Positions 24,033-32,772 of a DNA stretch of 44,993 nt are shown here, one piece after another. Both the position numbers and the translations under genes were made by a program. The DNA lies in the NCBI GenBank assembly GCA_964510235.1, contig CAZEBF010000004.1, positions 1 through 44,993 of the forward strand, written 5' to 3'. The notes below the pieces were generated by a model that saw only the letters and a list, made by a program, of their open reading frames with translations, was not told the origin of the DNA and did not search any database. The first letter of the stretch is position 1, and every line of letters begins with the position of its first letter. This stretch comes from CAYUUR01 sp964510235. Its GTDB lineage: Bacteria > Patescibacteriota > Saccharimonadia > Saccharimonadales > CAYUUR01.

Positions 24033-26633
24033 TTATTTGCGGTTTTTCTTGCGGCGTTGGCGTTCAGCTTTGCGAGCTTTTTTGCGCTTTTGAACTTGCT
24101 TCTTCTCGGCAGTTTTTTGTTCAGCGGCAACTTCACGGAAATCGTCAGCCTCAAGTGTCTCGGCTTCGGTGATCTTATCGGCGTTAGCCACTGACTTGCG
24201 GGCTGCCCGAGTTAGCTCTGTTTCTGTCGGTTCGTCCAGATCACCACGGTTGATTATCTCGGCGTGGAATAGCGTTCTGACGGTGTCGTGACGGAGCGTT
24301 GCTTGCATGGTGTCAAACAATTCCTGGCCTTGGCGCCGGTACTCGACGAGTGGATCACGTTGTCCAACACTCAGCCAGCCAATTCCTTCACGCAGGTGCT
24401 CCATGTTCTCGAGGTGCTGCATCCAAAGGTTGTCTAAGATTTGCAAGTAGACGTCTCGCTCAACTTTGCGCATAAGTTCTGGGGTCAACTGTTCTTCGCG
24501 TTCGTCATACAATTTATGGGCTTCTGTTTTGAGCAGTTCTGGAAACTTGGTGATCTCGGTATCAAATAGCTTGTCGAGAGTCTTGTCTGAGAATGGGAAT
24601 ACCTCGGTCACCATTTCTTCAAACATGTCGGTGGTGGCTTGTGGTGATTGCGCCAGGGCAGCAGATTCTTCGTCAATAAAGATTCCTATGCGTTTTTTGA
24701 TGTCTGCGTGGTGCAAGATTTCTTTGCGCATTGTGTAAGTAGCCCGGCGATGACGGTTCATGACGTCATCGTATTTAACGACGTTCTTACGTCGGTCAAA
24801 GTTGTGGCCTTCGACCTTCTTTTGTGCGGCTTCAAGGCTCTTAGAAATCATGCGGTTTTCGATTGGTGCGTCATCAGGTACTTTGAGTCGCTCCATGATG
24901 GTGGAAATTTTATCGCCACCAAAGATACGCATCAAATCATCCTGAGTGCTGACAAAGAACTGCGTTGTACCAGGGTCACCTTGACGACCGGCACGACCGC
25001 GCAACTGGTTATCGATACGGCGTGATTCGTGACGCTCAGCACCGAGCACAAACAAACCACCGAGCTCTTTCACCCCTTTACCAAGCACAATGTCAGTACC
25101 ACGACCGGCAATGTTTGTGGCTAGTGTGACTGCGCCCTTTTGACCAGCGCCCGCCACAGTGGCGGCTTCTTTTTCGTTGTTCTTGGCGTTCAAGACCTGG
25201 TGCGGAACTTTCGCTTTGTTGAGTAAGGCACCGAGTGTTTCGTTCTTTTCGATTGATGACGTACCAATCAAAACTGGTTGGCCTTTTTTGTGCAGCTCTT
25301 TTACGGTAGCGGTAATTGCGGCAAACTTAGCGGCCTCGGTCTTGTAGATTCGATCAGGCAAGTCATCACGAACCAGCTGTCGGTTTGGTGGGACTTCCAC
25401 AACGTCGAGTTTGTAGATCTGGTGGAATTCTTCTGCCTCGGTTTGAGCGGTTCCGGTCATACCGGATAGCTTTTCGTACAATCTAAAGTAGTTCTGGAAT
25501 GAAATAGTTGCCAGTGTCATTGATTCTTCTTGAACTTCAACGCCTTCTTTGGCCTCAATAGCCTGGTGTAAGCCTTCGCTGTAGCGACGACCTTTCAGCA
25601 GACGTCCTGTAAATTCATCGACAATCACGATTTCGCCGTCGTTCGTAACAACGTAATCTTTGTCGCGTAGGAACAATGCCTGTGCACGCAAAGCTTGTTC
25701 AAGGTGATAGATGGTGCGAATATTGTCAGTCCCGTACAAATTATCAATGCCCAGAATACGCTCAACTTCTTCCACACCTTCATCGGTTAGAACAACCGCT
25801 TTTTGCTTCTCGTCGACATCAAAATGGTCGTCTTTGCGTAGGTTTCGGGCTACTTTTGAGAACTGACGATATGAACTACCACTGGTGACAGACGGCGCAG
25901 AAATAATCAACGGCGTACGAGCTTCGTCAATCAAAATGGAGTCAACTTCATCTACGATGGCATAGTGCAAATCACGCTGACGCAATTGGTCAGTCTCTTT
26001 GACCATGTTATCGCGCAAGTAGTCAAAGCCAAATTCGTTGTTGGTGCCATAGGTGACATCGGCGGCATAGGCTTCTTGGCGAGTACACGGTTTGAGCTTT
26101 TGCATACGTGGGTCGTCATGCTTTTCGTTCTTGAATTTTTTGTCGTATACATATGACTCGTCGGCAATAATTACACCAGTTGTTAGACCAAGATAATCAA
26201 AAATTTCACCATTCCAACCGGCATCGCGTTGCGCCAAGTAATCGTTAACGGTAACGACGTGCACTCCTTTTTTGGTCAATGCGTTCAAGTACACGGGCAA
26301 GGTAGACATCAACGTCTTTCCTTCGCCAGTTTTCATTTCGGCTACTTTGCCTTCATGCAGGACCATACCACCAATCAGCTGCACATCGAAATGGCGCTGC
26401 TTGATCGTTCTGGTCGCGGCTTCACGTACCACTGCAAAAGCTTCAGGTAAGAGCTTGTCGAGCGATTCTTTCTTGAGGCGAGTCTGGAACTTATCGGTCT
26501 GAGCGCGCAAATCTTTGGCGTTCATCTTTTCGTACTTTGGTGCTAAGGCGTTAATCTCACGCACACGCTTGCGCATACGCTTAACTGTTTTGGCCTGCGG
26601 ATCGCCAAGCACCCGTTTCAGAATTTTCTTCAC
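24033..26633 (-). CDS. secA: protein translocase ATPase SecA
   Basis: Motor of Sec-dependent export. 866 residues from a GTG start preceded by GAGGGG. Order: NBD1 with Walker A MKTGEGKTLMS and DEVDSILIDEA; preprotein-binding domain; NBD2 (GTSSIEKNE, TNIAGRGTDI, GRAGRQGDPG); helical scaffold/wing. The C-terminus ends in a charged Lys/Arg-rich tail (KKARKAERQRRKK) and lacks the Cys-rich zinc/SecB-binding motif, as expected without SecB. It lies downstream of hpf, an order also common in Firmicutes. Confidence 0.97.
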   Translation of the reverse strand: MKKILKRVLGDPQAKTVKRMRKRVREINALAPKYEKMNAKDLRAQTDKFQTRLKKESLDKLLPEAFAVVREAATRTIKQRHFDVQLIGGMVLHEGKVAEMKTGEGKTLMSTLPVYLNALTKKGVHVVTVNDYLAQRDAGWNGEIFDYLGLTTGVIIADESYVYDKKFKNEKHDDPRMQKLKPCTRQEAYAADVTYGTNNEFGFDYLRDNMVKETDQLRQRDLHYAIVDEVDSILIDEARTPLIISAPSVTSGSSYRQFSKVARNLRKDDHFDVDEKQKAVVLTDEGVEEVERILGIDNLYGTDNIRTIYHLEQALRAQALFLRDKDYVVTNDGEIVIVDEFTGRLLKGRRYSEGLHQAIEAKEGVEVQEESMTLATISFQNYFRLYEKLSGMTGTAQTEAEEFHQIYKLDVVEVPPNRQLVRDDLPDRIYKTEAAKFAAITATVKELHKKGQPVLIGTSSIEKNETLGALLNKAKVPHQVLNAKNNEKEAATVAGAGQKGAVTLATNIAGRGTDIVLGKGVKELGGLFVLGAERHESRRIDNQLRGRAGRQGDPGTTQFFVSTQDDLMRIFGGDKISTIMERLKVPDDAPIENRMISKSLEAAQKKVEGHNFDRRKNVVKYDDVMNRHRRATYTMRKEILHHADIKKRIGIFIDEESAALAQSPQATTDMFEEMVTEVFPFSDKTLDKLFDTEITKFPELLKTEAHKLYDEREEQLTPELMRKVERDVYLQILDNLWMQHLENMEHLREGIGWLSVGQRDPLVEYRRQGQELFDTMQATLRHDTVRTLFHAEIINRGDLDEPTETELTRAARKSVANADKITEAETLEADDFREVAAEQKTAEKKQVQKRKKARKAERQRRKKNRK

Positions 26634-26739
26634 CTAGTTCCCCTCTGCATTAATGACGATATTCAAAATCAGTATCGATCCACATTGTAGCGCAATTTGA
26701 ACAAAAATTCAGGTGCTACGCTATAAAATTACTACAGAA

Positions 26740-27099
26740 TTATGCACTTTTGCGCTTGAGTCGTCCCAAGAGATGACGAATTTGACGTGGACTGCCATGA
26801 GTTTCTTTGTACTTTTTGAGTTGGTTTCGTAGTTTCGCCTCGACTATATCGACTGCGGCATACATATTGATAGTTGTCTCTTTGACAGTGATGGTTTCTT
26901 TTGGCATATGCAAGACAACCTCGGCAGTGCATTCTTTGCGGGTTTTGCGCATAGCTTCTTTGAGCTTAACCTCAGCATGAACAGACTTGCTGACCTGGCG
27001 CGTCATGTAGCGGTCTAGCTTACCAATTTTTTTGCCCACATATTTTTTAATGTCTTTGTCGAGTTCGGCATGAACTCCAGAAATGTTAAGTTTAATCAT
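26740..27099 (-). CDS. hpf: short ribosome hibernation-promoting factor
   Basis: 119 residues. The beta-alpha-beta-beta-beta-alpha fold of HPF/RaiA is readable: MIKLNISGVHAELDKDIKKYVGKKIGKLDRYM, then VHAEVKLKE, CTAEVVLHMP, and MYAAVDIVEAKLRNQLKKYKE. Such proteins bind the decoding centre of idle ribosomes. It has a basic tail but no C-terminal dimerisation domain of the long-HPF type. TATAAT lies 6 nt before the ATG (leaderless type). Confidence 0.88.
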   Translation of the reverse strand: MIKLNISGVHAELDKDIKKYVGKKIGKLDRYMTRQVSKSVHAEVKLKEAMRKTRKECTAEVVLHMPKETITVKETTINMYAAVDIVEAKLRNQLKKYKETHGSPRQIRHLLGRLKRKSA

Positions 27100-27105
27100 A
27101 CCCTT

Positions 27106-27111
27106 ATTATA
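27106..27111 (-). promoter_or_regulatory. -10 box, leaderless type, for hpf
   Basis: Perfect TATAAT on the minus strand, 6 nt before the ATG. AAGGG in the 6-nt spacer is too close to serve as a normal Shine-Dalgarno. Confidence 0.45.
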
Positions 27112-27129
27112 CTCCTAATGGCCTAGCGC

Positions 27130-28428
27130 TTAAATCTCGTTTTTGCCAACCATGTATGGCTGCAGGACTTTTGGTATTGTGATTTTGCCGTCTTTTGTTT
27201 GGTAGTTTTCCATAATTGCCTTGATGATTCTACCAAGCGCAAAAGCGGTTGCATCGTTGGTATGTACTAGTTCAAGCCCACCGTCCTGACGACGAACCTT
27301 GGTTTGCAAACGACGTGCCTGGTAATCGGTCATGTAGTCTGCTGTGTGCGTTTCACGATATTCAGCTTGTGCGGGCATCCACGTATTTATATCAACACCC
27401 TGAGCATTTGGACGGCCAATGTCTGCAGTACACTTTTGTAGCAGTTGATACGGTAGCTCGAGTTTTTGGACTAAGTATTCTTGGATTGCTACGAGTAGTT
27501 TGTGCTCTTCTAAACCAGTTTCACCCGTGCTAAAAACTTCCATTTCGAGCTTGTCAAACTGGTGCATTCGGAAAATACCCTCAGTGTCTTTGCCGTACGA
27601 TCCAGCCTCACGGCGGAAGCTGGTTGAGTATCCGAGGTACCGAATTGGCAACTGCTGCTCTTCCAAAGTTTCGTTCATATACATCGTACACATGCTGTGC
27701 TCGGCACTAGCATTCATCCAAAGGTCATCTTGAGCGATCTTATAGGTAACCTCTTCCGCATCTAAACGCGCCGACGCTTCATATGGCTCTGTCTTAACCA
27801 TCGCCGGGGGCAACACTGGTGTGAATGGCTTTGGATCAAGCTGTAGGTCATTATCTTTAATCAACTGTGCAATAACTGTTTCATCGGTGAGCGCATCCAT
27901 CACAAACTGAATGATGGCAAACTGAAGTTGTACCAGGCCACCTTTTAGGTACGTGAAGCGCGCGCCCGCAACTTTAGCGGCACGTTCTTTGTCGATAAAA
28001 TCTCGTTCTTGACCAAGCTCTGCATCGCTTTTTGGGGTGAAGTCGAGCTTTGGCTTGTCGCCGACGGTCTTGGTAACGACGTTTTCGTCTTCTGTTGCGC
28101 CAACTGGCACCGTATCGAGTGGCATGTTTGGAATAGCTTTATATAGTGTGGTGAACTCTGGTTCGACTTTGTCGAGTTGAGCTTCTGTCTCGGAGATTTT
28201 TTCTTTGAGTGCTTTGCCCTTTTCTATCTGTTCTGTTGATGGCTTACTACCTTTTGCAGCGGCCGTCAGTTCATTGCGTTCAGCGCGCAACGCTTCAATT
28301 GCCGTTAGTAGTTTGCGGCGTTGTTCGTCAAGCTCAAGCAGTTTTTTAACATCAACTTTATAGCCCTTTTGGGCAGACTTTTCCTGGACGAGTTCTGGGT
28401 TCTCTCGGATAAACTGAATATCTAACAT
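27130..28428 (-). CDS. serS: seryl-tRNA synthetase
   Basis: 432 residues. N-terminal MLDIQFIRENPELVQE and a long antiparallel coiled coil (about 27-105) that grips the tRNA-Ser variable arm, followed by the class II core: motif 2 (GYSTSFRREAGSYGKDTEGIFRMHQFDKLEM) and motif 3 (ALGRIIKAIMENYQ). TATAAT lies 7 nt before the ATG, with no Shine-Dalgarno. Confidence 0.96.
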   Translation of the reverse strand: MLDIQFIRENPELVQEKSAQKGYKVDVKKLLELDEQRRKLLTAIEALRAERNELTAAAKGSKPSTEQIEKGKALKEKISETEAQLDKVEPEFTTLYKAIPNMPLDTVPVGATEDENVVTKTVGDKPKLDFTPKSDAELGQERDFIDKERAAKVAGARFTYLKGGLVQLQFAIIQFVMDALTDETVIAQLIKDNDLQLDPKPFTPVLPPAMVKTEPYEASARLDAEEVTYKIAQDDLWMNASAEHSMCTMYMNETLEEQQLPIRYLGYSTSFRREAGSYGKDTEGIFRMHQFDKLEMEVFSTGETGLEEHKLLVAIQEYLVQKLELPYQLLQKCTADIGRPNAQGVDINTWMPAQAEYRETHTADYMTDYQARRLQTKVRRQDGGLELVHTNDATAFALGRIIKAIMENYQTKDGKITIPKVLQPYMVGKNEI

Positions 28429-28435
28429 AGCAATG

Positions 28436-28441
28436 ATTATA
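28436..28441 (-). promoter_or_regulatory. -10 box, leaderless type, for serS
   Basis: Perfect TATAAT on the minus strand, 7 nt before the serS ATG. Confidence 0.5.
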
Positions 28442-28489
28442 GCTTAGAAATCATGATATAGGTGTAGTGTTTGTGAAATTGTCTACTAA

Positions 28490-29038
28490 TTACTCGACTT
28501 CTGCCAGGCGTTCCAGATCAATCGCTTCATGATGTCGTGCTGCAAATCTCAAAAGTGCAGCTTCCATTGACTCAAGATCGCGGAAGTCCGCTCTCTCAGG
28601 ATAAAAACTTCGTAATGGCTCACTCACAACTACATTGCCACTTGAAGCTTCCCGCTCCCGTGATTGAAATGTCGCCACATTTCCGCTAGAGAGAAGTAGA
28701 CTACCGTGTGATGTATATGCAACTGCTGGCGAGTGCATACTGCCGATGTCGTGCTGTTCAGTGAACCTTTCCAAGGTCCAACCATTATATACTTCTTGAC
28801 CAGTTTGCACGATGTTGACGCCTCTTGAGAAGCGCCTTTTTTCAGTTTTAAAATGGGGAACGCGGATTTCTAGATCTGGCTTAACATCGTTGACTGTAAG
28901 CTCTGCAACTATGAATTGACTGACCCTGCGGAACTTTTTTCCACGTTGACTCTTGTCCAATTGCATACGATCTATTTGTTCTCGACCAGCACGCATTCTC
29001 TCAACTTCTTTTGCTACTTCATCAGAAAACTCTGGCAT
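28490..29038 (-). CDS. hypothetical protein, 182 aa
   Basis: No family recognised. A charged helical N-terminus (EVAKEVERMRAGREQIDRMQLDKSQRGKKFRR) is followed by a strand-rich centre (SQFIVAELTVNDVKPDLEIRVPHF) and an acidic helical end (LESMEAALLRFAARHHEAIDLERLAEVE). No signal peptide or membrane segment. TAGGAG precedes the ATG. It is transcribed with the same orientation as serS but has no clear functional link to it. Confidence 0.6.
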   Translation of the reverse strand: MPEFSDEVAKEVERMRAGREQIDRMQLDKSQRGKKFRRVSQFIVAELTVNDVKPDLEIRVPHFKTEKRRFSRGVNIVQTGQEVYNGWTLERFTEQHDIGSMHSPAVAYTSHGSLLLSSGNVATFQSREREASSGNVVVSEPLRSFYPERADFRDLESMEAALLRFAARHHEAIDLERLAEVE

Positions 29039-29118
29039 GACTATGTCTCCTAGATCACCTCTACTATTTCTACTATTCTACAATAATACACTGAAACTAT
29101 CAAAGTTTCTGGCCGAGT

Positions 29119-29895
29119 CTACTTTCGGTGTTGCAGGTGTTGCATAGTAAGTTCGGTGCGTTTGCGAGCGTAGGTGCAGTAATCGCAGTCGCCGCCCATG
29201 GCCGCTTGACCAACTGGCGGCATGTCACCTTCCATGCAATCTTTCATTTTTTGCAGGGTTGGATCGACCCAGGCATCACTGCCGGTGTATGGAATCAGCT
29301 TGGTTTTGAATTCGAGCCGATCGTTAAAACCATCCAGGTCAATCCGTGCGTTGGTGTAGACAAAGTATCCTGTATCGCTGACGTCGAGTCCGTTCTGGCG
29401 GAGCAGCCATTGGTAGACTTCGAGTTGGCGTTTGTAACTCATCTGCCAATCAGAATCGATCGAGACTTCTTTGTCTTTGGAGGTTGCCTTGTAGTCCACC
29501 ACAATCGCCTTACCATCATCGCCTACCCACAAATCATCAATTGCCCCAAAAACATGGAGGTTGGTTGGTTTGTGAATTGTCACAATTCCCGTGAAGTTGT
29601 GGCGCCAGGTTTCCATGTTTTCGTGCTGCATCGGCACGGCTTTGATCTGGTTGTCGGTCATGATTGGGTGCGGCGTACCCGCCTCACGGTGCGCATCGAA
29701 CTCTTTTTTATACAGTTCATCAATGGTTTTGTTGATATTGAACGGGGGCGTGTTGGGCCGAGTTATTTTGAGCCGTGTGTCCAACCAAAAGCAACGAGGG
29801 CACTGCATAAACAGCTCAATTTTGCTGCGAGACACCTTAAATGGTGTTGTCTGGCCAGGTTGATATGGCTGACTGCGTTCTCTCCAATAATTCAT
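29119..29895 (-). CDS. PD-(D/E)XK nuclease, RecB/Cas4-like, with four possible Fe-S cysteines
   Basis: 258 residues, stand-alone nuclease domain. The catalytic residues are readable: Asp120/121 (FGAIDDLWV), the Asp134-x-Lys136 of VVDYKAT, and the QxxxY motif QLEVY (157-161). Cys32 and Cys35 (QCPRC) near the start and Cys237 and Cys240 (CDYC) near the end are placed like the Fe-S cluster ligands of AddB and Cas4 nucleases. No helicase domain, and no cas genes nearby. Probably DNA processing or repair. TACAAT lies 6 nt before the ATG, in the 3' end of the rsmE region. Confidence 0.82.
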   Translation of the reverse strand: MNYWRERSQPYQPGQTTPFKVSRSKIELFMQCPRCFWLDTRLKITRPNTPPFNINKTIDELYKKEFDAHREAGTPHPIMTDNQIKAVPMQHENMETWRHNFTGIVTIHKPTNLHVFGAIDDLWVGDDGKAIVVDYKATSKDKEVSIDSDWQMSYKRQLEVYQWLLRQNGLDVSDTGYFVYTNARIDLDGFNDRLEFKTKLIPYTGSDAWVDPTLQKMKDCMEGDMPPVGQAAMGGDCDYCTYARKRTELTMQHLQHRK

Positions 29896-29899
29896 TCGT

Positions 29900-30592
29900 C
29901 TATTGTAACAGCTTTGTACTCGCAGCGACTGCGGCGGTTTCGGCGCGGAGGGTGAAGTCGCCTAGTGAAAGACGAGGCAGTTCAGCGCTGAGGAATAGTT
30001 GCTTTTCGGTATCAGACCAGCCGCCTTCTGGGCCAATCAGCACACCGACATCAGCGTAGTTTGGCTGCTTTTTCTTACCCAAAGATTCTTGCTCGCACAT
30101 AAACAATGGGACTTTTTGAGCGTATTGATGCACCGCGGCTGGCAAGAGCACCAGCTCACGAATTTTTGGGATATCGCTACGACCGCACTGTTCAGCGGCT
30201 TCTATCACAATCTTTTGGGCACGTTCTAGGTTAAAACCCGTTTTCTCTGAACGCTCAGCTAATACAGGCACAAAGTGACTGACACCTAGCTCGGTGCATT
30301 TTTGCAGCACCCAGTCATTCTTGTCTTTTTTAAGTAACGCCCACAGCAAATAGACGTTTTTGGCGGGCAGTTTGCGTTCAAAGTCAGTAATTAGTTCTAA
30401 GTGCGCTGCGTCCTTCTTCATTTCTGATATGACATAGAGTCGATCATGAATGACGCCATCAAATAAGATAACCTGCTGGCCAGCTCGATAACGCAATACC
30501 TTCTGCCATTGGTACAAAATCCGCTCATCTCTAAGCCAAACGTAGTGATCGAGTTCTTGCTCTGAGCCAACGTAAAAGCGATGAAGACGCAT
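29900..30592 (-). CDS. rsmE: 16S rRNA (uracil1498-N3)-methyltransferase RsmE
   Basis: 230 residues. An N-terminal PUA-like domain (MRLHRFYVG...) is followed by a SPOUT (trefoil-knot) methyltransferase with the family signatures KKDKNDWVLQKCTELGVSHFVP, AAEQCGRSDIP and the knot LIGPEGGWSDTEKQ. The ATG directly follows the stop of the rhodanese gene (TAGATG). It modifies the small subunit near the decoding site. Confidence 0.93.
   Translation of the reverse strand: MRLHRFYVGSEQELDHYVWLRDERILYQWQKVLRYRAGQQVILFDGVIHDRLYVISEMKKDAAHLELITDFERKLPAKNVYLLWALLKKDKNDWVLQKCTELGVSHFVPVLAERSEKTGFNLERAQKIVIEAAEQCGRSDIPKIRELVLLPAAVHQYAQKVPLFMCEQESLGKKKQPNYADVGVLIGPEGGWSDTEKQLFLSAELPRLSLGDFTLRAETAAVAASTKLLQ
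29902..29907 (-). promoter_or_regulatory. -10 box, leaderless type, for the nuclease gene
   Basis: TACAAT on the minus strand, 6 nt before the ATG at 29895, overlapping the last codons of rsmE. Confidence 0.35.
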
Positions 30593-30859
30593 CTAGTTCT
30601 TCCCTGCTTCTAGCTCGCCATACTGCAAGGCTTCTTCAAGACCACCAATGTTCTGTACGTTCGTAAATCCAGCTCGCTTCAAGACAGCGGCGGCCATACC
30701 GGCACGTCCGCCACTGCGGCAATATACCAAAAGCTCAGTATCTTTAGGTGTGTCTGGCAATTGCCCGTTCATAATCTCCTGCACGTCGATATGCAAGGCC
30801 CCACGCACGTGGCCTTCTGCCCATTCATCGGCTGTTCGCACGTCCAGTAGTTGGCTCAT
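30593..30859 (-). CDS. single-domain rhodanese-like protein
   Basis: 88 residues. Active-site loop CRSGGRAG with the nucleophilic Cys, plus the DVRTADEWAEGHVRGALHIDV N-terminal signature and NIGGL near the end. A cytosolic sulfur-transfer or thiol protein; the physiological acceptor is not evident. It overlaps the HAD gene by four bases (ATGA) and abuts rsmE, so the three are one transcript. Confidence 0.9.
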   Translation of the reverse strand: MSQLLDVRTADEWAEGHVRGALHIDVQEIMNGQLPDTPKDTELLVYCRSGGRAGMAAAVLKRAGFTNVQNIGGLEEALQYGELEAGKN

Positions 30860-31470
30860 AGTTTCACGATCTTTCTGATTTCGGCTGGTCGGCGCACCAA
30901 GTAGTCTGGCTCGTGTGCGCCCAGCGATTCTATGCCATTATAACCCCAGCTGACTGCAATCATGCGCACACCCACCTTTTTGGCAGCGTCAATGTCACGT
31001 GTTTCATCGCCAACATAGTACATCTTATCAAGACCTTCAAATGTATTTCTCAGACGTTTGAGGGCGGCTGCTTTGCCAAAAATACCAATGTTGCCAACCA
31101 CCACGTTAAAGTGCTGAGCCAGATCGTTGCGACGTAAGAAACTATTAACCAGTTCTGGGCTGTTGGAACTCACCACATACAACTCATGCCCATCTTCGAT
31201 TAAGTGAGCAAGTAAGGCTGGAATTCCAGTATGTGGCGGGATTCTGCTGGCCTCTTTTTTGAGTAGCTTGCGGCCTTGGGTCACCAGTTTAGGGACACGC
31301 CAGACGGGGATACCTAGTCGCTTCAGAATGTCGCGCGTTGGCAAGTTGCGCAGCTCGTAATAGTCAGCCATGGTGAGCTGCCTGGTAAAGCCCATATTGT
31401 TTACGACCTCAAGCGCCACTGATAAAGTGTCGGCTAGAGTTCCGTCAAAATCGAATACTATACGTGCCAT
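30856..31470 (-). CDS. HAD-superfamily phosphatase (phosphoglycolate phosphatase-like)
   Basis: 204 residues. Motif I FDFDGTLADT, motif II VVSSNSPEL, a Lys before GDETRDIDAAKKVGV (motif III/IV), and a small helical cap of the Gph type. Substrate not determinable from sequence; a metabolite or nucleotide phosphatase. It lies 5 nt after the rlmD-like gene. Confidence 0.88.
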   Translation of the reverse strand: MARIVFDFDGTLADTLSVALEVVNNMGFTRQLTMADYYELRNLPTRDILKRLGIPVWRVPKLVTQGRKLLKKEASRIPPHTGIPALLAHLIEDGHELYVVSSNSPELVNSFLRRNDLAQHFNVVVGNIGIFGKAAALKRLRNTFEGLDKMYYVGDETRDIDAAKKVGVRMIAVSWGYNGIESLGAHEPDYLVRRPAEIRKIVKL

Positions 31471-31475
31471 CTATA

Positions 31476-32741
31476 CTATTTTCGCACGAGATTGGCTAAA
31501 CATTCAATGTGTGGGGTGCGTGGGAAGAAATTGTAGCCTGTTAGCTCGGTGATTTTGTAGGTAGATTGCAAGTGCGCTAGATCACGGGCTTGCGTCACTG
31601 GATTGCAGCTCAAGTAGACCAGTTGCTTGGGCTTCTCTTCGATAATTCGGTCTATCAGCTTGGGGTGTAGGCCGGCACGCGGAGGGTCTACTATCACACA
31701 GGCATCGCTAGTGACATACTGCAGGGCTTGTTCACTGCTCGCCTGTACTACTTCAATATCAAGGTTTTTTGCGTTTTGTTTGGCCATCACAATATTATGC
31801 TTGTCGAGCTCAATCAATGCGGTTGTATCACCAATTGGAATACCGATGGTGCCGACACCGCTATACATGTCGATTTTATTAACTGCACCGTCAGTTAACT
31901 GCTTGATTTGCTGAAGTGCTTGCTGAAAGATCGGTAAATTAACCTGAAAGAATGAATTCACATCGTACGTAATCGTTGTATCCAGAATTGTGTCTTCTAG
32001 ACTAACATCACCGTATTGATACATTTTTTTAGTAATCACACTGGCTGGGCTTTTGGGTGTCGAGAAGTACACGCCGATGCCTTTGGCGGTATCTTTGAGT
32101 TCATCCAGCTCAGGAAAATGCTCGTCTTTGACAAACAGAGCTATAACCGTATCACCCGCCTGATTGCAACGCACTACCACAGTTTTTAGTTGGCTACCGC
32201 GAATACCCTTTTGATTCAAAATTGAACACACTTTGTTTGCAGTTTGGTCAACTTCTGGTCGGGCAATGCTACTGCCCTCAACAATTTGTTTGCCGTGCGT
32301 ACCGCGATGGAACAGCGCCAAATGCAAGCCATCCTCATCTGCCCAGAACGAATATTCCATCTTGTTCCGATAATACAGTTCTGGTCCGGTGGCCTGGAAG
32401 GCACCGAATGTGGCGTCAACTTTTTCGCGAGCAAACGTTTCTTCCAGAATCGCTTGTTTATGCCGGTTCTCGGTTGCAAGACTCATAATTTGCCACGGGC
32501 TGGTACTCAAGTAAGCTGAATCTATCGGATCAATACGGTCTGGCGAGGCTTGTAGTACTTCTTGAGCTATACCCTCAGCATAATCCTTACGAGATTTGGT
32601 TAGCTGTACATTCAGCTTCTCGCCAGGCAGTGCGTTCCATACAAATACTTTACGACCATCTGGCAAAACACCAAGCCCTTGGCCACCATGAACCAACTTT
32701 TCTATTACAACTTCAGCGCTCGGTAAGGTTTTACTTTTCAC
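31476..32741 (-). CDS. rlmD: 23S rRNA (uracil-5)-methyltransferase, RlmD/RumA type, without Fe-S cysteines
   Basis: 421 residues, GTG start. N-terminal TRAM domain (VIEKLVHGGQGLGVLPDGRKVFVWNALPGE), then a TrmA-like methyltransferase: motif I DMYSGVGTIGIPIG, motif IV VIVDPPRAGLHPK, nucleophile YLSCNPVT and catalytic HIECL near the end. The Cys cluster that binds a 4Fe-4S centre in E. coli RlmD is absent; the matching stretch reads LSTSPWQIMSLATENRHK. The symbol is by family; the exact uridine (747, 1939 or a tRNA site) is uncertain. Confidence 0.85.
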   Translation of the reverse strand: MKSKTLPSAEVVIEKLVHGGQGLGVLPDGRKVFVWNALPGEKLNVQLTKSRKDYAEGIAQEVLQASPDRIDPIDSAYLSTSPWQIMSLATENRHKQAILEETFAREKVDATFGAFQATGPELYYRNKMEYSFWADEDGLHLALFHRGTHGKQIVEGSSIARPEVDQTANKVCSILNQKGIRGSQLKTVVVRCNQAGDTVIALFVKDEHFPELDELKDTAKGIGVYFSTPKSPASVITKKMYQYGDVSLEDTILDTTITYDVNSFFQVNLPIFQQALQQIKQLTDGAVNKIDMYSGVGTIGIPIGDTTALIELDKHNIVMAKQNAKNLDIEVVQASSEQALQYVTSDACVIVDPPRAGLHPKLIDRIIEEKPKQLVYLSCNPVTQARDLAHLQSTYKITELTGYNFFPRTPHIECLANLVRK

Positions 32742-32772
32742 CGTCGTAGTTTAACAGAGGTTAGCGAATTCA

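Noticed and set aside
29128..29955. Long plus-strand open frame of 275 codons
   Set aside because: It is antisense to the nuclease gene, whose catalytic motifs are intact, and the translated product has no recognisable motif or start signal.
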